From the NCBI GenBank assembly GCA_003576705.1, contig QOZS01000006.1:1-64000 (forward strand): 64,000 nucleotides of DNA, given 5' to 3'. Shown here piece after piece: positions 29,438 to 37,381 of the stretch. Within the stretch, counting starts at the first letter, position 1. The number at the start of each line of letters is the position of its first letter. The notes under the pieces are model-generated. The model made no database searches, was not told the DNA's origin, and worked only from the letters and a program-made list of their open reading frames with translations. The DNA is from Desertibaculum subflavum (GTDB lineage: Bacteria; Pseudomonadota; Alphaproteobacteria; Ferrovibrionales; Ferrovibrionaceae). The position numbers were made by a program, and so were the translations under genes.

Positions 29438-31326
29438 GCGAGGCACTCCTCGTAATCGGTGCGGGCCGCGACGCTGAACGCGGCCACCTTACCCTCCATC
29501 TTGCCGGCGAAGGCGGCGCGGCTGATCGATTTGGAGCGGCAGTAATAGAGGCTCTTCACGCCGCGCTTCCAGGCCGACCAGTGCAGCATGTGCAGGTCCC
29601 ACTTATCGATATCGGCCGGCAGGTAGAGGTTGAGCGACTGACTCTGGCAGATATAGGGCGCGCGATCGGCGGCGAACTCGACGATCCAGCGCTGGTCGAT
29701 CTCGAAGGCGGTGCGGAAGGTCGCCTTCTCGTCCTCGTCCAGCGCCGCGAGATGCTGGACCGAGCCTTCATGCTCCACGATCGACTGCCAGGTTTCGGCT
29801 GTGTCGATCCCCTTCGCCGCCAGCACCTTGGCGAGATAGGGATTGCGCACCGCGAAGGCGCCGGAAAGCGTCTTGTGCGTATAGATATTGGCCGGAATCG
29901 GCTCGATGCAGGCGCTGGTGCCGCCGCAGATGATGCTGATCGACGCTGTCGGCGCGATGGCGATCTTGTGGCTGAACCGCGCCTTCATGCCGCGCTCGGC
30001 CGCGTCCGGGCAGGCGCCGCGCTCTTCGGCCAGCAGCACGGAGGCGGCATCCGCCTCGCGGCGGATCTTGCGGAAGATGCGGAGGTTCCACGCCTTGGCG
30101 ATGGCGCTCTCGAACGGCACGCCGCGCGCCTGCAGGAAGGAATGGAAGCCCATCACGCCCAAGCCCACCGAGCGTTCGCGCGTTGCCGAGTATTTGGCGC
30201 GCGCCATGCTGTCCGGCGCGGTCTCGATGAACTGCGTCAGTACGTTGTCGAGGAAGCGCATCACGTCCTCGATGAAGCCTGGCTCGTCGCACCACTCGTC
30301 CCAGGTCTCGATGTTGAGCGAGGAGAGGCAGCAGACGGCGGTGCGGTCCTCGTCGCGATGATCGCGCCCGGTCGGCAGGGTGATCTCGCTGCACAGGTTC
30401 GAGGTCGAGACCTTGAGGCCGAGCTCCTTCTGGTGCTTCGGCAGCGCCCGGTTCACATGGTCGATGAACAGCAGGTACGGCTCGCCGGTCTGCAGCCGGG
30501 TCTCCAGGATGCGCTGCCAGAGCTGGCGCGCATTCACCGTGCGCATCACCTCGCCGGTCTTCGGGCTGCGCAGGCCGAACATGCGGCCGTCCTGCACGGC
30601 TTCCATGAACTCGTCGGTGACGTTGATGCCGTGATGCAGGTTCAGGCCTTTGCGGTTGAAGTCGCCGGAGGCCTTGCGGATCTCCAGGAACTCCTCGATC
30701 TCCGGATGGTGGATGTCGAGATAGACCGCGGCCGAGCCGCGCCGCAGCGAGCCCTGGCTGATCGCGAGCGTGAGCCCGTCCATCACATGGATGAAGGGGA
30801 TGATGCCCGAGGTCTCGCCGCAGCCCTTCACCGCCTCGCCGATCGAGCGCACGCCGCCCCAATAGGTGCCGATGCCACCGCCGTTCGAGGCGAGCCAGAC
30901 GTTCTCGTTCCAGGTATCGACGATGCCGTCGAGGCTGTCCGGCACCGCATTGAGGAAGCAGGAGATCGGCAGGCCGCGCGTGGTGCCGCCGTTCGACAGC
31001 ACCGGCGTCGCCGGCATGAACCACAGCTTCGACACCGCGTCGTAGATGCGCTGGGCGTGCTCGACATCGTCGGCATAGGCGCAGGCGACGCGGGCGAACA
31101 TGTCCTGATAGCTCTCGCCGGGCATCAGGTAGCGGTCCTGCAGGGTCGCCTTGCCGAACGGGGTCAGCAGATCGTCGCGGCTGCGGTCGAGCCTGAGGTC
31201 GGCAGGCTCCGGGCGTTTCGCCAGCGGTGCCGGCGCGGGCGCGCGCTGTGCCGGGCGCGGCGGGGCCGGCGGGCGCATCGGCACAAGGTTGCCGTGACGA
31301 TCGAATTCGAGAGCGAGCGCAGACAT
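29428..31326 (-). CDS. nrdA: Ribonucleoside-diphosphate reductase, alpha subunit
   Basis: A 632-residue class I R1 protein. The active-site cysteines are in LPISCFLN and AVCCLSSLN, with the NLCSEI motif between them; the radical-transfer tyrosines are in LYYCRS and the C-terminal redox pair is CLAC. After a Pro/Ala-rich N-terminus of about 60 residues the catalytic barrel starts directly, so the N-terminal ATP-cone of E. coli-type NrdA is missing; NrdB has none either. It reduces NDPs to dNDPs. The ATG at 31326 follows GGGGG at good distance. A cobalamin riboswitch lies 145 bases upstream. Confidence 0.96.
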   Translation of the reverse strand: MSALALEFDRHGNLVPMRPPAPPRPAQRAPAPAPLAKRPEPADLRLDRSRDDLLTPFGKATLQDRYLMPGESYQDMFARVACAYADDVEHAQRIYDAVSKLWFMPATPVLSNGGTTRGLPISCFLNAVPDSLDGIVDTWNENVWLASNGGGIGTYWGGVRSIGEAVKGCGETSGIIPFIHVMDGLTLAISQGSLRRGSAAVYLDIHHPEIEEFLEIRKASGDFNRKGLNLHHGINVTDEFMEAVQDGRMFGLRSPKTGEVMRTVNARQLWQRILETRLQTGEPYLLFIDHVNRALPKHQKELGLKVSTSNLCSEITLPTGRDHRDEDRTAVCCLSSLNIETWDEWCDEPGFIEDVMRFLDNVLTQFIETAPDSMARAKYSATRERSVGLGVMGFHSFLQARGVPFESAIAKAWNLRIFRKIRREADAASVLLAEERGACPDAAERGMKARFSHKIAIAPTASISIICGGTSACIEPIPANIYTHKTLSGAFAVRNPYLAKVLAAKGIDTAETWQSIVEHEGSVQHLAALDEDEKATFRTAFEIDQRWIVEFAADRAPYICQSQSLNLYLPADIDKWDLHMLHWSAWKRGVKSLYYCRSKSISRAAFAGKMEGKVAAFSVAARTDYEECLACQ

Positions 31327-31470
31327 GAAACCCCCTGACAGAATCCCTTGAGATTCTCGCCGACCACCTTGTTCTTCCCGGGGGAGGGGCGGGCGCACCT
31401 GGAGTCCTCGTGGCTCTCGCCACGCGCCAGCCTGCGGCCGCCGGACACCCCGCCCGGGGACGTTTACCCG

Positions 31471-31687
31471 CTCACGGCAGGTCTCCTGGCTTGCGGATCG
31501 CGGCGGCTGTCGCGCCTTCCCGGTCAGGATCCCAGAACCCGATTCAGGTCTGGCCCTGCACCAGTGGCACTCTGCGACGGCCGCTTCCCGCTTACAGTTG
31601 CGGGGGCAGCCCCGGCTTGATCGCCTCGTCAGGCGACCGACCGGGTTCCCTCTTCACCCCAGATTTGGCAATCCGGGGCACCGTGAG
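31471..31687 (-). promoter_or_regulatory. Cobalamin riboswitch upstream of nrdAB
   Basis: On the minus strand, the 5' end CTCACGG and the 3' end CCGTGAG pair perfectly as stem P1. Near the 3' end the B12 box GCCAGGAGACCTGCC (31476-31490) is complete, and near the 5' end GGTGCC and GAAGAGGGAA match the conserved core. This is the class I adenosylcobalamin-type aptamer layout. About 145 bases separate it from the nrdA start and include a small AGAATC/GATTCT hairpin next to the ribosome binding site. B12 would be expected to reduce expression of this B12-independent reductase. Confidence 0.92.
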
Positions 31688-31694
31688 CCGCTAG

Positions 31695-31724
31695 ATATTG
31701 GGGTCGCGTCGGCCCGGCCGTCAA
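31695..31724 (-). promoter_or_regulatory. Promoter of the nrdAB riboswitch transcript
   Basis: Minus strand TTGACG - 18 bases - CAATAT. The predicted start falls at about 31688, exactly where the riboswitch aptamer begins, which supports both calls. Confidence 0.6.
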
Positions 31725-31841
31725 GCATATCGAACAGGCGATGCGCGACGAGGTGCGCCCCGTGGCACGCGCGCAACGCTCCCGCCGTCACGCCGGGCGA
31801 AACGGCCTCGTCTTCCGCTCACCCTGACCAAGGAGAGCCCG

Positions 31842-32273
31842 ATGACCGATGCCCGCGCCGTGCGCTACGAGATCGAAATTCCCGGTGTTCTGCAGGCGAT
31901 GGGCGCCGTGCATGAAGCGATCGATGCGCAGGGCCTCGACCGCAGGCTGCGCCACCTCGTGCTGCTGCGCGCCTCGCAGATCAACCGATGCGCCCACTGC
32001 GTCAAGATGCACACCCGCGAAGCCCGCGCCGACGGGGAGAGCAGCGAACGCCTCGACCGCGTGATCGTGTTCGAGCAGTCGAGCGAGTTCAGCGCGGAGG
32101 AGAAGGCCGCGCTCGCCTGGGCCGAGGCGCTGACGGTGGTCGACGCGCGGACCGACTACGCCGCGCTGCGCGCCCGCCTGCGCGCGCATTTCAGCGAGCG
32201 GGAGATCGGCGCGCTCACCGCGAACATCGCGATGATCAATCTGTGGAACCGGCTGCACCTGTCGCGCTACTGA
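31842..32273 (+). CDS. AhpD-like/carboxymuconolactone decarboxylase family protein
   Basis: A 143-residue protein. The redox motif CAHCVKMHTREA (two cysteines plus histidine) around residue 48 is the AhpD-type active site, and GLDRRLRHLVLLRASQ precedes it. Members reduce peroxides or peroxiredoxin partners, using the CxxC pair. AAGGAGAG lies directly before the ATG at 31842; the frame upstream lacks such a site. No peroxiredoxin partner is adjacent. It diverges from the nrdAB promoter region. Confidence 0.88.
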   Translation: MTDARAVRYEIEIPGVLQAMGAVHEAIDAQGLDRRLRHLVLLRASQINRCAHCVKMHTREARADGESSERLDRVIVFEQSSEFSAEEKAALAWAEALTVVDARTDYAALRARLRAHFSEREIGALTANIAMINLWNRLHLSRY

Positions 32274-32282
32274 CCTGCCGCG

Positions 32283-32783
32283 TCACGCCTCGCGCATGAA
32301 GTAGATGAAGTCCAGCTCCGGCGGTGCCGTGCCGGTCTGCGACAGCTGGTCGTGCGCCTGGCCGCGATGATGGGTCTGGTGATTGAAGACATGCGTCAGC
32401 AGCTGGTCGAGCGGCTGCGACCAGGTCTCGCCCGCCATGTTGCGATAGGTGAAGGGCCGGCCGAATGCCGCGTCGTCGATCGCCTCCACCACGCGCAGGA
32501 TGCGCGCATCTTCCGCCTCGCGCGCCACGCGCAGGCCCGGCAGGTCGCCATAGGGAATGTGCCCCAGGCTCTGATAGGGCTGCGGCTTCCCTTCGAAGCG
32601 CGCGAGCCACAGCCGGTCGGCCACCAGGATGTGGCTGAGCGTGCCGTGCAGGCTCTTGAAGAAGGCCGGGCGGGGCTTCAGGTACTCCGCCTCGGCCAGG
32701 CTCGCACAGGCGGCGTAGAGCCGCTGATTGGCCCACCGGTTGTAGCGGGCCAGCCGGGTGAAATGGGCGCGTTCGATCGGCAT
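32283..32783 (-). CDS. DinB-family protein
   Basis: A 166-residue four-helix-bundle protein. The family opening (YNRWANQRLYAAC) is followed by a conserved histidine in GTLSHILVADRLWL, and the metal-binding pair lies in HVFNHQTHHRGQ. These three histidines are the typical DinB/YfiT metal site. Members often act as thiol-dependent transferases or have unknown roles. Convergent with the AhpD-like gene and divergent from the dehydroquinase-like gene. The start has an AGGGAA site upstream. Confidence 0.88.
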   Translation of the reverse strand: MPIERAHFTRLARYNRWANQRLYAACASLAEAEYLKPRPAFFKSLHGTLSHILVADRLWLARFEGKPQPYQSLGHIPYGDLPGLRVAREAEDARILRVVEAIDDAAFGRPFTYRNMAGETWSQPLDQLLTHVFNHQTHHRGQAHDQLSQTGTAPPELDFIYFMREA

Positions 32784-32845
32784 GGCACGGTTCCCTCCGC
32801 CGGCTATCCTGGCGCGGGCCGAAGCCAGCCACCAGGGGGCGCGCG

Positions 32846-33292
32846 ATGTGGAAGATTCTACTGATCCAGGGGCCGAACATGAGCTATCTCGGCCGCCGCC
32901 AGCCCGAGCTTTACGGCAAGACCACCGCGGCCGAACTCGACCGGCTGCTGCTCGACCATGCCGCCGGGCATGGCTGCCAGCTCGAGATCTTCTACAGCCA
33001 TGTCGAGGGGGAGGCGATCGGTCGTATCTACCAGGGCGTCGAGGACGGGATCGACGGCCTGCTGATCAACCCGGCCGCCTGGCTCTATGCCGGCTATCCG
33101 CTGCGCGACACGCTCAGGGCCATGAGCTTCCCGATCGTCGAGGTCCATATGACCAATATCGACCGGCGCGGGCTCAAATCCATCACCGCCGAAGCGGCGC
33201 ACGGCACGATCGCCGGCTTCGGCATTCACTCATACCTGCTTGGCCTGGATGCCCTGTTGCGGCTGCTGGCCGAAAAGGGCGCAAACCGCTAG
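32846..33292 (+). CDS. Divergent type II 3-dehydroquinate dehydratase-like protein
   Basis: A 148-residue protein with the type II dehydroquinase fold signature: IQGPNMSYLGRRQPELYG (conserved Asn, Arg and catalytic Tyr), INPAAW and VEVHMTNI. Compared with the family, the usual NPGAYTHTS segment is NPAAWLYAG, so its conserved histidine is gone, and the FRxHS loop with an active-site arginine is replaced by GLKSI. The catalytic tyrosine and first arginine are retained. It may be a dehydroquinase with altered active site or a paralogue with another substrate. It lies alone, 54 bases upstream of the PPIase gene. Confidence 0.8.
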   Translation: MWKILLIQGPNMSYLGRRQPELYGKTTAAELDRLLLDHAAGHGCQLEIFYSHVEGEAIGRIYQGVEDGIDGLLINPAAWLYAGYPLRDTLRAMSFPIVEVHMTNIDRRGLKSITAEAAHGTIAGFGIHSYLLGLDALLRLLAEKGANR

Positions 33293-33346
33293 TCTCCCCC
33301 GCCCAAGCCCTGCTTCCCTCTGCCACTCCTTTCCCCTGGAGATTTC

Positions 33347-34240
33347 ATGCGGAAACTGCTGCTGCCGGCCCCGGCCCTCGCGGTCCTGGGCGCCGCCCTG
33401 CTGGCCGGCGCCGTGCCGATGGCCGGGCCTGCCTTGGCCCAGGCGCCGGTGATGAACCTGACGCCGGCCGGCGAGGACGTGGTGGTCGGCCGCGTCAACG
33501 GCATCGACATCCGCCGCTCCGAAGTGACCGCCGTGGTCGAGACCCTGCCGGAACAGTACCGCCAGCTGCCGGGCAACTACCTGTTCGACCTTGTGCTGAC
33601 CCAGCTCATCGACCGCAAGCTGATGGCCGCCGCCGCCGAAACGGCCAAGCTCGGCGACGACCCCGAGGTCAAGCAGCGCATCGCCATGGCGCGCGAGACC
33701 GCGCTGCAGGAAGCCTGGCTCGGCCGCGAGATCGAGAAGGGCGTGACCGAGGAGAAGATGCGCGAGCGCTACAAGAAGATGCTGGCGGAGCAGCCGGCGG
33801 AGGAGGAGATCCGCGCCCGCCACATCCTGGTCGAGAGCGAGGAGGCGGCGAAAGGCCTGATCGTGGAGCTGAAGAAGGGCACCGACTTCGCCGCGCTGGC
33901 CAAGTCCAAATCGACCGGCCCCTCGGCCAATAACGGCGGCGATCTCGGCTTCTTCAAGCGCGAGGACATGGTGCCGGAATTCACCGAGGCGGCCTTCAAG
34001 CTCAAGGCCGGCGAATACACCGATACGCCGGTGAAGAGCCAGTTCGGCTGGCACGTGATCAAGCTGGAGGAGCGCCGAAAGGCGCCGCCGCCGGATTACG
34101 AGGCGAGCAAGGAAACGCTGCGCCGCGAAGTGACGCGCGACGTGGTGGTGGCGCTGGTCGAGAAGCTGCGCGCCGGCGCCAAGGTCGAGCAGTTCGATGC
34201 CCAGGGCAATGCCAAGCCCGAGGCGCCGGCCAAGAAATAG
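33347..34240 (+). CDS. Periplasmic parvulin-type peptidyl-prolyl isomerase
   Basis: A 297-residue protein. The signal peptide runs to about residue 32 (cleavage after GPALA). A SurA-like N-terminal chaperone region follows. The parvulin domain lies at about 145-245, with RARHILVESEEAAKG, GGDLGFFKREDMVPEFTEAAF and FGWHVIKLEER. It helps fold exported proteins by isomerising prolyl bonds. The C-terminus is basic and Ala/Pro-rich. The next gene, argJ, is unrelated in function but only 36 bases downstream, so cotranscription is possible. Confidence 0.93.
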   Translation: MRKLLLPAPALAVLGAALLAGAVPMAGPALAQAPVMNLTPAGEDVVVGRVNGIDIRRSEVTAVVETLPEQYRQLPGNYLFDLVLTQLIDRKLMAAAAETAKLGDDPEVKQRIAMARETALQEAWLGREIEKGVTEEKMRERYKKMLAEQPAEEEIRARHILVESEEAAKGLIVELKKGTDFAALAKSKSTGPSANNGGDLGFFKREDMVPEFTEAAFKLKAGEYTDTPVKSQFGWHVIKLEERRKAPPPDYEASKETLRREVTRDVVVALVEKLRAGAKVEQFDAQGNAKPEAPAKK

Positions 34241-34276
34241 CCGCACCGAAAAAATCCGGACACGAAGACGACCGCC

Positions 34277-35515
34277 ATGGCTAAACCGCTGCCCGTCTCT
34301 CCGCTCGCGCCGAAGAACCCGCCGCGCTTGCCGCCGCTCGGCGGCGTCGAGATCGCCGTCGGCAATTCCGGCACCCGCTATCAGGGCCGCGCCGATGTGC
34401 TGCTGATGCGCTTTCCCAAGGGCACCACGGTGGCCGGCCTGCTGACGCGCTCCAGCATGCCGGGCGCGCCGGTCGACTGGTGCCGCAAGCATCTGCCCAA
34501 GGGCCGCGCCCGCGCGCTGGTGGTCAATGCCGGCAATGCCAATGTCTTCACCGGCAAGGCGGGTAAGCAGGCGGTGGAGGCGGTGGCCGCCGCCGCCGCC
34601 AAGGTCGCGGGCTGCGCCGCCGGCGAGGTGATGCTCGCCTCGACCGGCGTGATCGGCCAGATCCTGCCGCATGACAAGATCGCGGCGACGGTCACCAGCA
34701 TCGGCGGCCAGCTCGCCTTCGATGCCTGGCGCTATGCGGCGGAGACCATCCGCACCACCGACACCTTCGCCAAGGTCGCCACCGCGACGGTGGAGATCGG
34801 TGGCGTCCCGGTGCGAATCAACGGCTTCGCCAAGGGCTCCGGCATGATCGCGCCCGACATGGCGACCATGCTCTGCTTCGTCGCGACGGACGCGAAGATC
34901 CCGGCGGAGGTGCTGCAGGCGCTGCTCGCCAAGGGCAACGAGCTCTCGTTCAACTGCCTGACCGTCGACGGCGACACCTCGACCAGCGACACGCTGCTGA
35001 TGTTCGCGACCGGCCAGGCCAAGCATGCGGCGATCAAGTCGGCCACCGACCCCAAGCTCCGCCATTTCGTCGAGGCGCTGAACGGCCTGCTCGCCGACCT
35101 CGCCGAGCAGGTGGCGCGCGACGGCGAGGGCGCGAAGAAACTGGTCACCGTCAATGTCGCCGGTGCGGCGAATGCGAAGGCGGCGCGCCGCATCGCGCTC
35201 GCCATCGCCAACTCGCCGCTGGTGAAGACGGCGATCGCCGGCGAGGACGCCAATTGGGGCCGCATCGTCATGGCGATCGGCAAGTCGGGCGAGAAGGCCG
35301 ACCGCGACAAGCTGGTGGTCAGCATCGGCGGCCAGCAGGTGACGCAGAACGGCATGATCCGGCCCGGCTACGACGAAGCCAAGGCGACCATGCATCTGCG
35401 CGGCCAGGAAGTGACGATCGGCGTCGATGTCGGCATCGGCAAGGGAACGGCCAAGGTCTGGACCTGCGACCTGACCCACGGCTACATCGACATCAACGCC
35501 GATTACAGGTCGTAA
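34277..35515 (+). CDS. argJ: Bifunctional glutamate N-acetyltransferase/amino-acid N-acetyltransferase
   Basis: A 412-residue ArgJ. The self-cleavage site is in IAPDMATMLCF, where the threonine becomes the N-terminal nucleophile of the beta chain; the upstream KGSGM and downstream TVDGDTSTSDTL motifs are typical. It transfers acetyl from N-acetylornithine to glutamate and can also use acetyl-CoA, driving the cyclic arginine pathway. Full length and all landmarks present. Confidence 0.96.
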   Translation: MAKPLPVSPLAPKNPPRLPPLGGVEIAVGNSGTRYQGRADVLLMRFPKGTTVAGLLTRSSMPGAPVDWCRKHLPKGRARALVVNAGNANVFTGKAGKQAVEAVAAAAAKVAGCAAGEVMLASTGVIGQILPHDKIAATVTSIGGQLAFDAWRYAAETIRTTDTFAKVATATVEIGGVPVRINGFAKGSGMIAPDMATMLCFVATDAKIPAEVLQALLAKGNELSFNCLTVDGDTSTSDTLLMFATGQAKHAAIKSATDPKLRHFVEALNGLLADLAEQVARDGEGAKKLVTVNVAGAANAKAARRIALAIANSPLVKTAIAGEDANWGRIVMAIGKSGEKADRDKLVVSIGGQQVTQNGMIRPGYDEAKATMHLRGQEVTIGVDVGIGKGTAKVWTCDLTHGYIDINADYRS

Positions 35516-35527
35516 GGGCGCCGGGTC

Positions 35528-35932
35528 GTGACCAAGCCGGTCATCCTGGTCGCCGCGGTCGGCCTGGTGGATGCCGATGGCCGCGTGCTCCTGGCGCAGC
35601 GTCCGCCCGGCAAGAAGATGGCGGGCCTCTGGGAATTCCCCGGCGGCAAGGTTGAGCCGGGCGAGACGCCGGAAGCGGCGCTGATCCGCGAGATGCACGA
35701 AGAGCTCGGCGTCGACATCAAGGAAGCCTGCCTCGCGCCCTTCACCTTCGCCTCGCACGCCTATGACGACTTCCACCTGCTGATGCCGCTCTATCTCTGC
35801 CGCCGCTGGCAGGGCACGCCGGCGCCGCACGAGGGCCAGGTGCTGAAATGGGTGCGGCCGAAGGAGATGAAGGACTATCCGATGCCGCCGGCGGATATAC
35901 CGCTGGTAGCAATGCTGCGGGACTATTTGTAG
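35528..35932 (+). CDS. mutT: 8-oxo-dGTP diphosphatase (MutT, Nudix)
   Basis: A 134-residue Nudix hydrolase. The Nudix box GGKVEPGETPEAALIREMHEELG is complete (here only GGKVEPGE...REMHEELG need be noted). The start VAAVGLVDADGRVLLAQRP is the usual MutT beginning. It clears oxidised dGTP from the nucleotide pool. The GTG/ATG region was read as GTG at 35528, 12 bases after argJ; the two are probably cotranscribed, as is common in alphaproteobacteria. Confidence 0.93.
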   Translation: MTKPVILVAAVGLVDADGRVLLAQRPPGKKMAGLWEFPGGKVEPGETPEAALIREMHEELGVDIKEACLAPFTFASHAYDDFHLLMPLYLCRRWQGTPAPHEGQVLKWVRPKEMKDYPMPPADIPLVAMLRDYL

Positions 35933-36014
35933 AGCGCCCGTTTCGCAATCCCTTCTTCTTTACCGCCGGTTCACCGAGAACGAGCAGGCTGCGCCATGGC
36001 AGAGGAGAGCTCCC

Positions 36015-36245
36015 ATGAAGCCTGTTTCGTCCAGCACAGCCCCGGCAGCCTTCAGCAAGCCGGTGCCGCCCGGCATCGCCAAGAAGGAAGATCAGCTGCC
36101 GCCCGGCCAGCTCAAGCGGCTCGACAATCTGCCCAAGGGCATCGAGACGCGCTTCCCGCGGCCTGAGCCCGCCGCCGAGCCGGCACCGACCGAAACGCCC
36201 GTTACCGCCGGCGCGCTCGGTGGTTCGCTCGACGTCACTGTCTGA
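36015..36245 (+). CDS. Small Pro-rich protein of unknown function
   Basis: A 76-residue protein rich in Pro, Ala and Lys, likely disordered, with no signal peptide or membrane segment. It has the repeat-like runs PPGIAKKEDQLPPGQLKRLDNLPKGIE. A good AGAGGAGAG ribosome binding site precedes the ATG. I do not recognise a family. It lies 20 bases upstream of a small secreted protein gene and may be cotranscribed with it. Confidence 0.55.
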   Translation: MKPVSSSTAPAAFSKPVPPGIAKKEDQLPPGQLKRLDNLPKGIETRFPRPEPAAEPAPTETPVTAGALGGSLDVTV

Positions 36246-36265
36246 TCCAAGCGGGGAAACGCGCG

Positions 36266-36529
36266 ATGAGATCGCCGATCAATTTGCTAGCCGCCGCGCT
36301 GGCACTGGGACTCGGGCTGGTCGCGCCGGCGCAGGCCAGGAACGACAAGGCCATCGATTGCGCCAAGGCCGAGAACGCCAAGCGCTCGGAATGCGCCAAT
36401 GCGCTCGGTCAGACCAAGGAGAACCAGCGGACGAACAAGGGTGGCGCAGCGACCGGCGCCGACCGTTCCGGTACGATGCAGGACTTGAACGCGGCGCGCG
36501 AAAAGAAGGGTGGCGGCAAGAAGAACTGA
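36266..36529 (+). CDS. Small exported protein of unknown function
   Basis: An 87-residue protein with a clear signal peptide (INLLAAALALGLGLVAPAQA, cleavage after AQA). The mature 60 residues are Lys/Asn/Gly-rich with two cysteines (IDCAKAENAKRSECAN), which could form a disulfide, and a basic GGGKKN tail. Not recognised as a known family. It may bind an acidic partner in the periplasm, but nothing in the sequence proves this. A hairpin terminator candidate follows. Confidence 0.6.
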   Translation: MRSPINLLAAALALGLGLVAPAQARNDKAIDCAKAENAKRSECANALGQTKENQRTNKGGAATGADRSGTMQDLNAAREKKGGGKKN

Positions 36530-36537
36530 GCCCCTGC

Positions 36538-36552
36538 CGCCCGCTTCGGGCG
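36538..36552. terminator. Bidirectional hairpin between convergent genes
   Basis: CGCCCG - CTT - CGGGCG, a perfect six-pair stem between the stops of two convergent genes. T-runs are weak on either side, so terminator strength is uncertain. Confidence 0.45.
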
Positions 36553-36557
36553 CTCTT

Positions 36558-36866
36558 CTACGGTTTCACCACCAGATTGTTCTGAACGGCTTTCACACCT
36601 TTGACACCGTTCGCTACCGTCGTGGCGCGTGCCTTCGCTTCGGCCGTCTTCACGTCGCCCGTCAGCTTGACGATGCCGTTATTTGTGGTGACGTCGATCT
36701 TGAAGACGTTCAGCTGCTTGTCGTCGATCAGCTTGGCCCGGATGGTGTTGCTGATCGTCGAATCGTCGATGTACTCGCCCGCCGTCTGGTCCTTGGCACA
36801 GCCGGCCAGGGGGCCGGCCACCAGGGCCGCTAATGCGAAAGCTGCGAGCAGATGGCGCCTGTTCAT
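36558..36866 (-). CDS. BON-domain lipoprotein
   Basis: A 102-residue protein. The signal peptide ends in the lipobox LAGC (cysteine near residue 23), so it should be lipid-anchored, probably in the outer membrane. Residues 35-102 form one BON domain (STISNTIRAKLIDDKQLNVFKI, VKLTGDV, VKGVKAVQNNL). BON proteins such as OsmY/DolP relatives help maintain the cell envelope under osmotic or membrane stress. Convergent with the small exported protein gene. Confidence 0.9.
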   Translation of the reverse strand: MNRRHLLAAFALAALVAGPLAGCAKDQTAGEYIDDSTISNTIRAKLIDDKQLNVFKIDVTTNNGIVKLTGDVKTAEAKARATTVANGVKGVKAVQNNLVVKP

Positions 36867-36968
36867 GTCGGTCTCCCTTGAGATCCAGCATCGATCCGCA
36901 TTTCGGTGGCGGCTGACATGACCGCCATCCGCGCATTACCAAATTGCGTCCGCCGCCGGTCGGTCACA

Positions 36969-36982
36969 TTGATCCGCGTCAA
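36969..36982. promoter_or_regulatory. FNR/FixK-like box
   Basis: TTGAT-CCGC-GTCAA, one mismatch to the TTGAT-N4-ATCAA consensus. It lies between the divergent BON lipoprotein gene and the rightward exported-protein gene. For the rightward gene it would sit too close to the ATG for a class II site. For the leftward gene it lies about 47 bases upstream of a start predicted from a GGTAAT hexamer at 36935-36940. It may be coincidental. Confidence 0.35.
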
Positions 36983-37015
36983 CAATGTAGGCGAGCGAAA
37001 TCGGAGGAGGGGAGG

Positions 37016-37372
37016 ATGACGTCGCGAACAGCCGTCGTCGCTGCACTGACAATGGTCGTCGGCGTGGTCGCGCCGGCGCCGGCGATGGACACCAGGCCAT
37101 TGTCGGGGACCTATGCGATCGGCTCCGCCACCCTCGTCGATCCGCCACCGGGGGAGAGCAAGGACCGCGTGCTGTTCTATATCGACGGCGCCGCTGCCAA
37201 GGAGATCTACGACGCGATGCAGGCCGAGGCGCGGCCGAGCGCCTGCGATCCATCGCTCCGCAGCAAGACGGCGGGGATGCTGGAATGCAGCCGAGGCCCC
37301 GGCGGCGACTATGAATGCTCGATTGGCGTGTTGCTGACGAAGGGCACGAGTGTGAGGGCGAGCGTCTGCTGA
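37016..37372 (+). CDS. Exported protein of unknown function
   Basis: A 118-residue protein with a signal peptide (VVAALTMVVGVVAPAPA). The mature part has about 96 residues with four cysteines (ACDPSLRS, LECSRG, YECSIG, SVC), likely forming two disulfides, and the segment VLFYIDGAAAKEIYDAM. It resembles small secreted proteins common in rhizobia-type genomes, but I cannot name the family. A strong GGAGGAGGGGAGG ribosome binding site fixes the ATG at 37016. It ends 9 bases from the convergent methyltransferase stop. Confidence 0.65.
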   Translation: MTSRTAVVAALTMVVGVVAPAPAMDTRPLSGTYAIGSATLVDPPPGESKDRVLFYIDGAAAKEIYDAMQAEARPSACDPSLRSKTAGMLECSRGPGGDYECSIGVLLTKGTSVRASVC

Positions 37373-37381
37373 CCGGGGCCG

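Noticed and set aside
33230..35830. Long minus-strand open frame (866 codons) opposite the PPIase, argJ and mutT genes
   Set aside because: It covers three well-supported genes and has the typical shadow composition rich in Arg, His, Gly and Ala.
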